Shown one piece after another: positions 44,278-53,171 of a stretch of 64,000 nt of DNA. The first letter of the stretch is position 1. Every line of letters starts with the position of its first letter. Source of the stretch: CAYZJB01 sp964478735. GTDB taxonomy: Bacteria; CLD3; SB21. A program made the position numbers and the translations under genes. The notes below the pieces were generated by a model. That model was not told the origin of the DNA. It searched no databases and saw nothing but the letters and a program-made list of their open reading frames with translations. The stretch spans positions 3,772 through 67,771 of the forward strand of contig CAYZJB010000010.1 in assembly GCA_964478735.1 (NCBI GenBank). The letters are read 5' to 3'.

Positions 44278-44783
44278 TGGGCCGGTTTATTATTGATATT
44301 TCCAAAGAATACCTCAAATTCAGTGCGGCCCATTTTACGATCTTCAGCGACAGTTCACTCGAACTGCTACACGGGCATAATTATTATGTAGCGCTTCGGT
44401 TGGAAGCCCGGGAGGCGGACAACGGGCTCGTACTCGATTTCAAACTCCTGAAGGACATGCTGCGCCGCGTGTGTGATGAACTGGATGAAAAAATCTTGTT
44501 GCCGATGGAATCGCCGCTATTGAAGATATCGAGACACGAAGGCCGTTTTGTCGTGACGTTTCACGGCGCCGGGTTCAAAAAGACTTATGAATTTCCCTGC
44601 GAAGACGTCATGCTCCTTCCGCTGGATAATGTGACCTGCGAGAGCCTCGCCCGGTACGCGTGCGAGGAGTTTATCAAACATTTCGGTACGGATCATCAGT
44701 TTGAACTTGCCAATGTCATCTCGATTGCCGTATCCGTCGAAGAGACGCGCGGACAATCTGTAAGTTATATCTGGGACAATTGA
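44277..44783 (+). CDS. 6-pyruvoyl-tetrahydropterin synthase family protein, PTPS-III-like
   Basis: 168 residues. The zinc histidines are present in FSAAHF and LHGHNYYV, and the family Asp and Glu appear in GLVLDF and SVEETRG. The catalytic Cys that QueD/PTPS carries just before HGH is missing; instead the sequence is SLELLHGH, giving ExxHGH. That signature defines the PTPS-III type, which can replace dihydroneopterin aldolase (FolB) in folate synthesis. A roughly 40-residue insert (ILLPMESPLLKISRHEGRF and following) resembles archaeal-type members. Queuosine (QueD) function is therefore less likely, but not excluded. The start overlaps the antiporter-like gene; E1-alpha follows after 13 nt. 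Confidence 0.8.
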   Translation: MGRFIIDISKEYLKFSAAHFTIFSDSSLELLHGHNYYVALRLEAREADNGLVLDFKLLKDMLRRVCDELDEKILLPMESPLLKISRHEGRFVVTFHGAGFKKTYEFPCEDVMLLPLDNVTCESLARYACEEFIKHFGTDHQFELANVISIAVSVEETRGQSVSYIWDN

Positions 44784-44796
44784 ATAAAAGGAACGT

Positions 44797-45816
44797 ATGG
44801 CCGTCAAATCGAAAACCAAAAAGCCGAAAGCGCGCGTTTCACCGAAACCGAAGAACCTGTTGTCGGCGGACGACTATGTGAAGATGTACCGCTTCATGAA
44901 GCTCATGCGCCAGTTCGATCAAGGTATCATTCGACTTTATCGGCAGAACAAGATGATCGGCGGTGCGTACTCCGGCTGGGGTAATGAAGCGACCGCCGTC
45001 GGCAGTGCGTATGCATTGGAACCGCACGACTATCTTTATCCGATGCACCGGGACATCGGCGCGCATTTTGTCAAGGGACAATCGGCGCGTGTATTGATGC
45101 TCAATCATCTTGCCAAAGGCACCGGTCCGACGCGGGGAGTGGACGGAACAGGGCATTATTATGATAAATCGCTGCGTATCGTGGGCAACATCAGCCACCT
45201 GGCGGCAATGATCCCGATGGCCGTCGGCACGGCCTTGGCGTCGGTGAAGAAAAAAGAAAATGCGGTTGTCATGAACTATATCGGGGACGGCGGGATGAAC
45301 GTCGGCGAATTTCACGAAGGCCTGAACATGGCGGCCGTCTGGAAACTCCCGTTCATTCTGATCATCGAAAACAATCAATACGCGTACTCGACGCCGACGC
45401 ATTTGCAGTATGCCTGCGAACACCCCGTCGACCGGGCCGAAGGGTACGGCATTCCGGGCGTACGCGTGGATGGAACGAATATCCTCGAGGTTTATCGTGT
45501 CTGCAAAGAAGCGGTCGACCGGGCGCGCCGGGGCGACGGTCCGACGCTGATCGAATCGGTCACCATGCGTATGCGGGGCCATGCCGAGCACGACAGCCAC
45601 GAGTATTATCCGAAAGGGCTTTTGGAAAAATGGCAAAAGAAGGACCCGATCGCACAATTTGAAAAATTTTTGCTCGACAAAAAGGTCTTAACGCCCAAAG
45701 ACATCAAGGCGATCGAAACATCCGTGGTCGCCGAAATCGAAGAGGCCATTGCCTTTGCGGATGAGGCGCCGTACCCGCCCGGAGAACAGGCGGCGGAATG
45801 GGTTTATGCGGAGTAA
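44797..45816 (+). CDS. 2-oxoacid dehydrogenase E1 component, alpha subunit (first copy)
   Basis: 339 residues. The thiamine diphosphate motif begins IGDGGMNVGEFHEGLNMAA and ends in IIENNQYAYSTP, and the C-terminal TMRMRGHAEHDSHEYY matches the substrate-channel region of E1-alpha. It is typical of pyruvate or branched-chain 2-oxoacid dehydrogenases. Its beta partner is probably the gene at 53172; E2 and E3 genes are not in the window. A basic, lysine-rich N-terminal arm precedes the domain. The AAGGA site is 8 nt upstream. A paralogue lies at 48625. Confidence 0.92.
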   Translation: MAVKSKTKKPKARVSPKPKNLLSADDYVKMYRFMKLMRQFDQGIIRLYRQNKMIGGAYSGWGNEATAVGSAYALEPHDYLYPMHRDIGAHFVKGQSARVLMLNHLAKGTGPTRGVDGTGHYYDKSLRIVGNISHLAAMIPMAVGTALASVKKKENAVVMNYIGDGGMNVGEFHEGLNMAAVWKLPFILIIENNQYAYSTPTHLQYACEHPVDRAEGYGIPGVRVDGTNILEVYRVCKEAVDRARRGDGPTLIESVTMRMRGHAEHDSHEYYPKGLLEKWQKKDPIAQFEKFLLDKKVLTPKDIKAIETSVVAEIEEAIAFADEAPYPPGEQAAEWVYAE

Positions 45817-45821
45817 TCGTT

Positions 45822-47153
45822 ATGATCAAACATTTCGGCTTCGTGCTGGCCATGTCGATCGGTGTGGCCGGTTCTGATCAACCCCAATTGATCTTTCATT
45901 ACGAGATCAAGTCCATTCAACTCGAAAACGGGTTGCGTGTCGTTGCGGTTCCATTCGACAGTCCCGGTATCGTGGCCTACTACACGGTGGTACGGACGGG
46001 ATCGCGCAATGAAGTGGAGCCCGGGAAATCGGGGTTTGCACACTTTTTCGAACATATGATGTTCCGCGGTACGGAAAAATTCAGCGCGGAAGCATTCAAC
46101 AAGGAAATGGTCAGGCTCGGCGCGGATTTTAACGCGTTTACCGACGACGACTGGACTTGTTATACCAACGTGGTCCCGGCGGCCGGGCTGGAAAAGATTA
46201 TCGAACTGGAGGCCGACCGTTTTCAAAACTTGAAGTATACGGAAGACGCGTTCAAGATCGAAGCGGGCGCCATTCTCGGCGAATACGGGAAAAGTGCATC
46301 GAATCCGTTTTTGTTGATTTATGAAAAAATGGCCGAACTCGCTTTTCAGAAGCACACCTACGGCCATACGACGATCGGGTATCTGAAGGACATTCAGGAT
46401 ATGCCCAACCAGTATGCATACAGCCTCGAATTTTACGATCGATGGTATCGGCCGGAAAATTGTGTCGTGGTCGTGGTCGGCGATTTCGACATGAAGGTCC
46501 TCGATGACGCGGTTCGACGGCACTACGGCTCATGGACGCGCCGCGATTTTAAAGTCGACATTCCGGTTGAGGAGGAACAGAAGACCGCGCGTCGTGAGGA
46601 ATTGACGTGGCCGGGTCCAACGTTGCCGGTCATCATGACGGGTTACAAAATCCCTTCATTTTCGACTCGGGATAAAGAATACGCGGCCCTCGATATCTTA
46701 GGGTCGTACTATTTTGGCGAGACGTCCGAAGTGTATCAGGACCTGGTCGTGCGCCGGCAACTTGCGGAATCGCTGTCCTACATCAATGCCGACCGCCGGG
46801 ACCCGAACCTGTTTTATATCTATGCACGATTGAAGAACGCCGGGGACCTTCCGATTTGCGAAAACGCCATCCGGACGGCCGTACAGAAGGCCCGGGAACA
46901 AAAAATCGAGGCCGCTGATCTGATCGCAATTAAATCTCGTTTAAAATATTCCTTCGCTATGAGTCTCGACAGTCCCGGACGAATCGCGCTCACCCTGGGA
47001 AATATGATCAATCTGACCGGAGATGCAGGCGACATCAACACGCTGTATCAACGGTATGACGAAGTCAATGCCGACGACGTTCAGCGCGTGGCCCGGCAGT
47101 ATTTCGACACGACCCGCAGTACCACGGTCACGCTCAAACCGACAGGAAAGTGA
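45822..47153 (+). CDS. M16 family zinc metallopeptidase, active subunit
   Basis: 443 residues. The inverted zinc motif HFFEH (74-78) in GFAHFFEHMMFRGTEKF is intact and the downstream EAGAILGEY supplies the third ligand, so it should be catalytically active. The N-terminus is a short signal peptide, so the mature protein is probably periplasmic. The next gene is the inactive partner, as in the M16B family of bacterial heterodimers. The ATG at 45822 has GGAG 9 nt upstream; another in-frame start at 45798 would overlap E1-alpha. Confidence 0.92.
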   Translation: MIKHFGFVLAMSIGVAGSDQPQLIFHYEIKSIQLENGLRVVAVPFDSPGIVAYYTVVRTGSRNEVEPGKSGFAHFFEHMMFRGTEKFSAEAFNKEMVRLGADFNAFTDDDWTCYTNVVPAAGLEKIIELEADRFQNLKYTEDAFKIEAGAILGEYGKSASNPFLLIYEKMAELAFQKHTYGHTTIGYLKDIQDMPNQYAYSLEFYDRWYRPENCVVVVVGDFDMKVLDDAVRRHYGSWTRRDFKVDIPVEEEQKTARREELTWPGPTLPVIMTGYKIPSFSTRDKEYAALDILGSYYFGETSEVYQDLVVRRQLAESLSYINADRRDPNLFYIYARLKNAGDLPICENAIRTAVQKAREQKIEAADLIAIKSRLKYSFAMSLDSPGRIALTLGNMINLTGDAGDINTLYQRYDEVNADDVQRVARQYFDTTRSTTVTLKPTGK

Positions 47154-47161
47154 GGGACGTT

Positions 47162-48628
47162 ATGAACAGGCGCTTGATTTGGATGATCGTCGTTTTGGCC
47201 TGCGGAGAATCGGGAGGGATCAAGATGATCACGGAAAAAAACAGATCGGACATCATTACGTTTCGCGTGCAGTTCCAGACCGGTTCTATCGACGATCCGA
47301 AGGGGCGGGAAGGACTGAACGCCCTGACGGCGCTTTTGATGAGCGACGCGGGTACGACGTCCATGACGTACGAAGGGGTTCTTAAAAGGCTATATCCGAT
47401 GGCCGCACAAATCACCGCCGTCTACGATAAAGAAACGACGACGTTTATCGGATCGTGCCATCGCGACAGTCTCAATCCTTTTTATGACATTTTCATTTCA
47501 CTGCTGACGTCGCCGCGTTTCGATTCGGCCGATTTTGAGAGAAACCGCGATGGGTTGTCCAATTACCTCAAATCGACCCTACGTCACAACGACGATGAGG
47601 AACTGAGCAAGGTCGCGCTTGAAACCCAGATGTTCGATAATCATCCCTATGGGCATCCGGTACACGGCACTGTGACAGGCCTCGATTCGATCACACTCGA
47701 CGACGTTCGATCGTATTACCGTACACGAATCGGACGGAACAATGTCGTGGTCGGTCTTGCCGGAAATTATCCTGACGAATTACCCCACCGCATCGAACAA
47801 GACATGGCCCGTCTGCCACAGGTCGATGGTTCGAGGCCCTCGCTGCCACCGGTCAACGCACCCGCGGGGATCGATGTTACGATCATCGAAAAAAAATCGT
47901 TTTCGACGGCGATCGCCTTCGGATTTCCCATTTCCGTTACCCGATCCCAAAACGATTTTTATCCGTTGCTGATGGTCAACAGTTATTTCGGCGAACATCG
48001 GAATTCCCAGGGTATCCTGTATAACGAAATTCGTGAGAAACGCGGGATGAATTACGGAAACTATTCGTACGTGGAATACTTCCGGCAGGACCCCGGGACC
48101 CGTTTTACCTCTCCAAACATTCCACGTCGCCAGCAGTATTTTTCCGTCTGGATCCGTCCGCTGGCGCATGAAAACGCCGTATTCGCCTTAAAATGTGCGC
48201 TTTACGAGCTCGACAAACTTGTTGAGAAGGGGATCGATCAGCAACAGCTGGACTTGTCCCGTCAATTCATGACCCATTATTCCAAACTGTTTGTTCAGAC
48301 GCAGTCCCGTCGCCTCGGTTTCAAAATGGATTCAGACTGGTACGGGTCGGATTATCTGATCGATAAAATCGAAAAGGAGTTGCCGCGCTGGAACCTCGAT
48401 CAAGTCAACGCGGTCATAAAAAAATATTTACAGGCGCGAAACATTAAGGTTATCATCGTGACCGAAGATGCGGAGAAAATCAAACAGCAATTGCTCAGCC
48501 ACACGCCTTCGACGCCGCAATACCGGTCAAAACCTTCGGAGGATGTTCTCGAAGCAGATCGGATCATATCCGTCTATCCGCTGAATGTCCAGAATATCCG
48601 GGTCCTTTCGACGGAGGCGATGTTTTGA
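47162..48628 (+). CDS. M16 family peptidase, catalytically inactive subunit
   Basis: 488 residues. At the position of the zinc motif the sequence reads EGLNALTALLMSDAGT, without HxxEH, so it should be a non-catalytic partner. The later conserved region with the R/Y pair (YNEIREKRGMNYGNYSYVEY) is intact. The N-terminus MNRRLIWMIVVLAC suggests a lipoprotein with Cys14, which would tether the complex. It lies 8 nt after the active subunit and overlaps the second E1-alpha gene. The ATG at 47162 is chosen over a GTG at 47150. Confidence 0.9.
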   Translation: MNRRLIWMIVVLACGESGGIKMITEKNRSDIITFRVQFQTGSIDDPKGREGLNALTALLMSDAGTTSMTYEGVLKRLYPMAAQITAVYDKETTTFIGSCHRDSLNPFYDIFISLLTSPRFDSADFERNRDGLSNYLKSTLRHNDDEELSKVALETQMFDNHPYGHPVHGTVTGLDSITLDDVRSYYRTRIGRNNVVVGLAGNYPDELPHRIEQDMARLPQVDGSRPSLPPVNAPAGIDVTIIEKKSFSTAIAFGFPISVTRSQNDFYPLLMVNSYFGEHRNSQGILYNEIREKRGMNYGNYSYVEYFRQDPGTRFTSPNIPRRQQYFSVWIRPLAHENAVFALKCALYELDKLVEKGIDQQQLDLSRQFMTHYSKLFVQTQSRRLGFKMDSDWYGSDYLIDKIEKELPRWNLDQVNAVIKKYLQARNIKVIIVTEDAEKIKQQLLSHTPSTPQYRSKPSEDVLEADRIISVYPLNVQNIRVLSTEAMF

Positions 48629-49659
48629 ACAAGTCCGCTAACCATAAAAAAACCGCTCGTTCATATCGCCGATCGACTGAACTGAATTTAAAATCATACG
48701 ATCCGACGGCCGAACAGATGAAGCAGATGTTTTATTTCATGCTGCTCAACCGCGCCTTTGACGACCGGATTGCGAAGCTCTATCGGCAGGGCAAGATCAT
48801 CGGAGCCGCCTACGGCAGCCGTGGACAGGAAGCCACCAGCATCGGTTCCGCGTATGCTTTGGGAAAAGACGACATCGTCGGGCCGATCATCCGCAATGCG
48901 GGCGCCATTCTGGTTCGCGGTCTTCCGATCAAAAATTTTCTGTCTAATTTTGTCGGACGCGGGACGACCCCGACGTCGGGCAAAGACGGCAATTCCCATC
49001 TCGGTGATCTGTCGTTAGGGATTTTTGCGCCCATTTCTCATCTGGGGAGCCTGGTCATCAACCTTGCCGGTTGTGCGCTGGCGTTCAAAATAAAAAAACA
49101 ACCCCGAGTCGCCCTGACGTACATTGGCGACGGCGGAACGTCGACGGGCGAATTTCACGAAGGGCTCAACATGGCGGCCGTGTGGAAATTGCCGTTTGTT
49201 CTGATTATCGAAAATAATCAATGGGCGTACTCAACCCCGACGGCGTACCAGAGCCGTAACGTCGACCTTGCCGTCAAAGGCAAGGCGTACGGTGTCGAAG
49301 CCATCGTCGTCGATGGTAACGATGTATTCGAAGTCTTTCGTGTTTCGCGCTACGCCATCGAAAAAGCGCGTGCCGGTCAGGGCCCGATCTTGATCGAATC
49401 CAAGACCATGCGAATGAAAGGGCACGCGGAACACGACGATGCGTTTTACGTGCCCAAATCCATGTTTGAGGAGTGGCAAAAACGCGATCCGCTTACGCTG
49501 GCAGAGACCGTCCTGAAAAAGATGAAGATCGTTTCAACGTCTGAAATCCAGGTCTTAAAGGACCGCGTAGAACAGGAAATGGCCGAAGCCGAAGCGTTTG
49601 CCCTCGACGCGCCGTTCCCAGTACCCGCCGATGCGGCAACCGGGGTGTACGCGGATTGA
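48625..49659 (+). CDS. 2-oxoacid dehydrogenase E1 component, alpha subunit (second copy)
   Basis: 344 residues, a clear paralogue of the gene at 44797. The thiamine diphosphate motif begins IGDGGTSTGEFHEGLNMAA and ends IIENNQWAYSTP; TMRMKGHAEHDDAFY occupies the substrate region. It starts with TTG, supported by a GGAGG 6 nt upstream and by overlap with the M16 stop; no in-frame ATG lies before the domain. Two E1-alpha genes with one E1-beta in the window suggests alternative substrates sharing a beta subunit, or separate complexes (inference). Confidence 0.92.
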   Translation: MNKSANHKKTARSYRRSTELNLKSYDPTAEQMKQMFYFMLLNRAFDDRIAKLYRQGKIIGAAYGSRGQEATSIGSAYALGKDDIVGPIIRNAGAILVRGLPIKNFLSNFVGRGTTPTSGKDGNSHLGDLSLGIFAPISHLGSLVINLAGCALAFKIKKQPRVALTYIGDGGTSTGEFHEGLNMAAVWKLPFVLIIENNQWAYSTPTAYQSRNVDLAVKGKAYGVEAIVVDGNDVFEVFRVSRYAIEKARAGQGPILIESKTMRMKGHAEHDDAFYVPKSMFEEWQKRDPLTLAETVLKKMKIVSTSEIQVLKDRVEQEMAEAEAFALDAPFPVPADAATGVYAD

Positions 49660-49664
49660 ACGGC

Positions 49665-51119
49665 ATGTTGTCATCCTTGTCGCCAGCCGACCTGAAAGAC
49701 CTTTCCGATCGCCAATTGACGCCGACCGATCTGGACGATCAGTTAAAACGCCTGACGTCAGAACCTTTTCGGATTACAATGGATCGGCCCTGCACGGTCG
49801 GAGACGGGATCCTGTCGATCGTCGATCCGTCCGTGGTTTTGGAGAAATACTCCGATGCGATTACGGCCGGGCGGGTCATGCGGTTCGTTCCCTCGTCGGG
49901 GGCGGCCAGCCGCATGTTGGATGTCTTCCGGAAGGTGATCGACGAGCCGCGATCGGGTGATCCTTGGATGAAAGCGATCGAAAGATTCGCTTTTTTTTCT
50001 GAGTGGTCCAGAGCGGCAAAAGATGCGGGTTTGGACATTGATAGACTTTTGCAATCCGCCAATTATGTCCCGTTGATCCATGTTTTACTGAACGACCCTG
50101 GATTGAATTTCGATTCGCTCCCCAAAGCACTGATTCCGTTTCACCGTTACCCCGGCGAAGTTCGGACGGCGTTCGACGAACAGGTGGCGGAAACCGTGAT
50201 GTTGCTCGGCCCGAAATCGACGGTACACTTTACGATTGCCGATCGCCATCGGGACTTGTTTCAGACGGCCGCGAAAAAAGCGCGAAAAAGCCATCCCGAA
50301 TTGACGATCGAATTTTCAGTCCAGCACCCGTCGACCGATACGATCTGTCTGGATGCCGAAGGGCGCGTCTTGCGTGATACGAGCGGGCGAATGGTCTTCA
50401 GGCCCGGCGGGCACGGCGCATTGTTGAAAAATTTGCAGGATTGTGGCGGCGACATCGTCGCGATCAAAAACATCGACAATGTCATGCCCGAACACCGCCT
50501 TGTCGCCTGGATCGGGCATCGGCAAATCCTCATCGGACTGCTGACCGATACTCAAGAAAAGGTTTTTGATCTTCTTCGATCGGCGGATCAGAACGCCGTT
50601 GATCGCGACAAGTTATCGTCCGTTTTGGATCGATTCGGCATGAGCTTGCCATCGGATTTTGACAGGCTCTCCGTGCAACGACAAGCGGCGTGGATTCGAG
50701 AGACGTATGACAGACCGATGCGTGTCTGCGCCGTGGTACCTGATTCGGGGCATCCGGGTGGAGGGCCGTTTTGGGTTCCGGCGGAGAAAACCGTCACACG
50801 GCAAATCGTAGAACTTGAACAACTGGAACGCTCGTATCAAACGGAAATAAAAACAACGCATTTTAATCCGGTGGATATGGTTTGCGGATTAAAAAATTAT
50901 CAAGGGCAACCCTTTCCTCTCACGGCCTTCCGTGATGAACGGCAATATCTGGTCGTTCAAAAAACATACCAGGGAAAACCGATTCGTACTCTGGAATGGC
51001 CGGGCCTGTGGAATGGAGGCATGGCGGGATGGCTCACATTGTTTGTGGAAGTGCCCCGGGAAACGTTCACACCCGTAAAAATGATTACCGATCTTCTCAA
51101 ACCGGAGCATCAGGCATGA
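49665..51119 (+). CDS. DUF4301 family protein
   Basis: 484 residues. Diagnostic sequence includes VPSSGAASRMLDVFR, GRMVFRPGGHGALLKNLQD and IVAIKNIDNVMPEHRLV, as found in DUF4301 proteins of FCB bacteria. The SGAASRM loop and the GHGALLKNL stretch resemble nucleotidyltransferase folds, which has been suggested for the family, but no substrate is known. The start is uncertain: ATG at 49665, or TTG at 49656 overlapping the E1-alpha stop. Its stop overlaps the phosphatase gene (ATGA), so these are translationally linked. Confidence 0.85.
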   Translation: MLSSLSPADLKDLSDRQLTPTDLDDQLKRLTSEPFRITMDRPCTVGDGILSIVDPSVVLEKYSDAITAGRVMRFVPSSGAASRMLDVFRKVIDEPRSGDPWMKAIERFAFFSEWSRAAKDAGLDIDRLLQSANYVPLIHVLLNDPGLNFDSLPKALIPFHRYPGEVRTAFDEQVAETVMLLGPKSTVHFTIADRHRDLFQTAAKKARKSHPELTIEFSVQHPSTDTICLDAEGRVLRDTSGRMVFRPGGHGALLKNLQDCGGDIVAIKNIDNVMPEHRLVAWIGHRQILIGLLTDTQEKVFDLLRSADQNAVDRDKLSSVLDRFGMSLPSDFDRLSVQRQAAWIRETYDRPMRVCAVVPDSGHPGGGPFWVPAEKTVTRQIVELEQLERSYQTEIKTTHFNPVDMVCGLKNYQGQPFPLTAFRDERQYLVVQKTYQGKPIRTLEWPGLWNGGMAGWLTLFVEVPRETFTPVKMITDLLKPEHQA

Positions 51120-52771
51120 AAAAATGGATCCTGGCTGTTTTGATTTTCATAACGGTTCCGGCAGGTTGTGGAAAAAAAATATCCAAAACGCCGAAAAGCC
51201 CCCGACTGGTCGTATTGATGTGTTTCGATCAGGTACCGTATGAATACATGTTACGGTATCGACCCTTATTTGGACAGGGAGGATTCAATCGCCTGATGGC
51301 CGACGGGGCCTTTTTTGTTTCGTGTGAATATGAACACGGATATGCCCACACATCGGCCGGCCATGCCAGCATATCAACCGGCGCCTATCCGTCCGTTCAC
51401 GGCATCGTTGCCAATGAGTGGTACGACCGTCGGATTGCGAAGGAACAGTATTCCGTCGAAGACAACGATTTCCCGGTCATCGGTTCGTCCAGGCCGATCG
51501 GTCGATCGCCGCGCCATATGATCGGCACCACGATCGGGGATCAAATGAAAATATCGTCGTACGGGAAAGCGAAAGTTTTTTCGGTATCCAACAAGGATCG
51601 CTCCGCCATATTACTCGGCGGGCATCGCCCGGACGGCGTCTACTGGATCGACGACGCATCGGGACGTTTTGTCACCTCGACGTATTACGGTACGACCTAT
51701 CCCGCGTGGGTAACCGCGTACAACGATACCAAACCGTTGGACCGATGGATCGGACAATCCTGGACACGACTCGTCGATTCGGCCGTGTATCCGTCGGTTG
51801 AACCCGGAATCGCTTCGCATTATGAATCGTACGGCATGGATACGGTTTATCCTCACCGGTTTGGAGACGGCACAACGAATCAAGGATCGTACTACCGGCA
51901 CCTGATGCGATCACCGTTCGGCATTACTCCCGTGTTGGATTTTGCGCTGGAGGCGGTCCGACAGGAAGCCATGGGTCGCGATGATATTTCCGACCTGCTG
52001 TGCGTCAGCCTTTCGTCGTCCGATTACGTGGGTCATGATTACGGTGCGTGGAGCCACGAGGTGATGGACGTGATGATCCAGTCGGACCGTGCGCTCACAA
52101 AATTTTTGGATGAACTTGACGCATCGATTGGATTGAATAACGTGCTCATTGCCGTGACGTCCGATCACGGTGCCGGTCTCATGCCGGAATCCCTCCACCC
52201 GCGGCCTGAAGCGCGCCGGGTTAACGAACACGAAGTACGTGAACGGATTGACTCGGCCATGACGGCAAAGTACGGCCCCGCGCCCAACGGGAAAGGATAT
52301 ATCGCCTGGCTGAAAGAGGGGCGTCTGTATTTTAATTACAATGCTTTAGAACAAAAAAGAATTGATAAAGAGTCAGCGGCCGCCTATATTACGGCGATTT
52401 TTGAAAATCATGTTCCGGGTGTCTTTCGGGTCTACACGGAAAATGGACTGAAAGACGCGGGAAAAGGGTCCGACTTTATCGACGAAAGAGTTCAGCGATC
52501 CTATTTCCGGGGACTGTCCGGAGATATTTACGTTGTCCTTCGGCCTTTTTTCCTGTGGGACAACAACGATCGAGGAGCGGATCATTTTCATCCCTGGACC
52601 TACGATTCGCATGTTCCGTTGATCATCAGCGGTACGCCGTGGATACGTCAAGGACGTTACGCACAACGTTGCTCCCCGATTGATATAGCTCCGACGGTTT
52701 CCTACCTGATTCATTGCGCACGGCCGACCGGCTCGCAGGGACGGGTTTTGACCGAGGCTCTTGTGAACTAA
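51116..52771 (+). CDS. PafA-like alkaline phosphatase family lipoprotein
   Basis: 551 residues. The signal ends in a lipobox (TVPAGC, Cys18). The metal-binding DQV (Asp38) and the nucleophile region HTSAGHASISTGAYPSVHG put Thr79 at the PafA nucleophile position; SNKDRSAILLGG matches the Lys/Arg active-site residues and SSDYVGHDYG, TSDHGAG and later His provide zinc ligands. PafA-type enzymes are broad phosphomonoesterases not inhibited by phosphate; a phosphodiesterase activity is possible. The C-terminal VPLIISGTPW and the final DIAPTVSYL are usual for the superfamily. It overlaps DUF4301 by 4 nt. Confidence 0.9.
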   Translation: MKKWILAVLIFITVPAGCGKKISKTPKSPRLVVLMCFDQVPYEYMLRYRPLFGQGGFNRLMADGAFFVSCEYEHGYAHTSAGHASISTGAYPSVHGIVANEWYDRRIAKEQYSVEDNDFPVIGSSRPIGRSPRHMIGTTIGDQMKISSYGKAKVFSVSNKDRSAILLGGHRPDGVYWIDDASGRFVTSTYYGTTYPAWVTAYNDTKPLDRWIGQSWTRLVDSAVYPSVEPGIASHYESYGMDTVYPHRFGDGTTNQGSYYRHLMRSPFGITPVLDFALEAVRQEAMGRDDISDLLCVSLSSSDYVGHDYGAWSHEVMDVMIQSDRALTKFLDELDASIGLNNVLIAVTSDHGAGLMPESLHPRPEARRVNEHEVRERIDSAMTAKYGPAPNGKGYIAWLKEGRLYFNYNALEQKRIDKESAAAYITAIFENHVPGVFRVYTENGLKDAGKGSDFIDERVQRSYFRGLSGDIYVVLRPFFLWDNNDRGADHFHPWTYDSHVPLIISGTPWIRQGRYAQRCSPIDIAPTVSYLIHCARPTGSQGRVLTEALVN

Positions 52772-52802
52772 GTTTATAAATCATTATAGGAGACAAAGAA
52801 CA

Positions 52803-53168
52803 ATGGCCAGCCTCATGGTGTCGATTAAATACGTGACGATATTTGCTTCGGAATTCGAGCGATCTCTGGCGTTTTATCGCGATGGCATCGGTTTGAAAAT
52901 GACCTATCACGAGGACGGATTTGCGCAGTTCGACACCGAAGGAGCGATCCTGACGTTGGAGCGCGGTGGGGAAAAGAGTGAGAAACCGAAAGATTACAAA
53001 AAGAACGGCGTTTTGATTCAGTTTGAAGTCGAAGATCTCTGGAGGACCGCCGGCGAGTTGAAAGAAAAGAACGTCAAATTTACGCAGGAAGTGACGGAAC
53101 TTGAGTTCGGTAAAATCGCTATGATCGTCGATCCGGACGGTAATCAAATCCAATTGCTCGAACAATAA
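52803..53168 (+). CDS. VOC (glyoxalase/bleomycin-resistance) family protein
   Basis: 121 residues, a single VOC domain with two beta-alpha-beta-beta-beta modules. Typical segments are VTIFASEFERSLAFYRDGIG and MIVDPDGNQIQLLEQ. The substrate is unknown; the glutamate in the last motif is a usual metal ligand. An AGGAG site lies 11 nt upstream of the ATG. The gene lies 3 nt before E1-beta, so the two are cotranscribed. Confidence 0.9.
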   Translation: MASLMVSIKYVTIFASEFERSLAFYRDGIGLKMTYHEDGFAQFDTEGAILTLERGGEKSEKPKDYKKNGVLIQFEVEDLWRTAGELKEKNVKFTQEVTELEFGKIAMIVDPDGNQIQLLEQ

Positions 53169-53171
53169 GGT

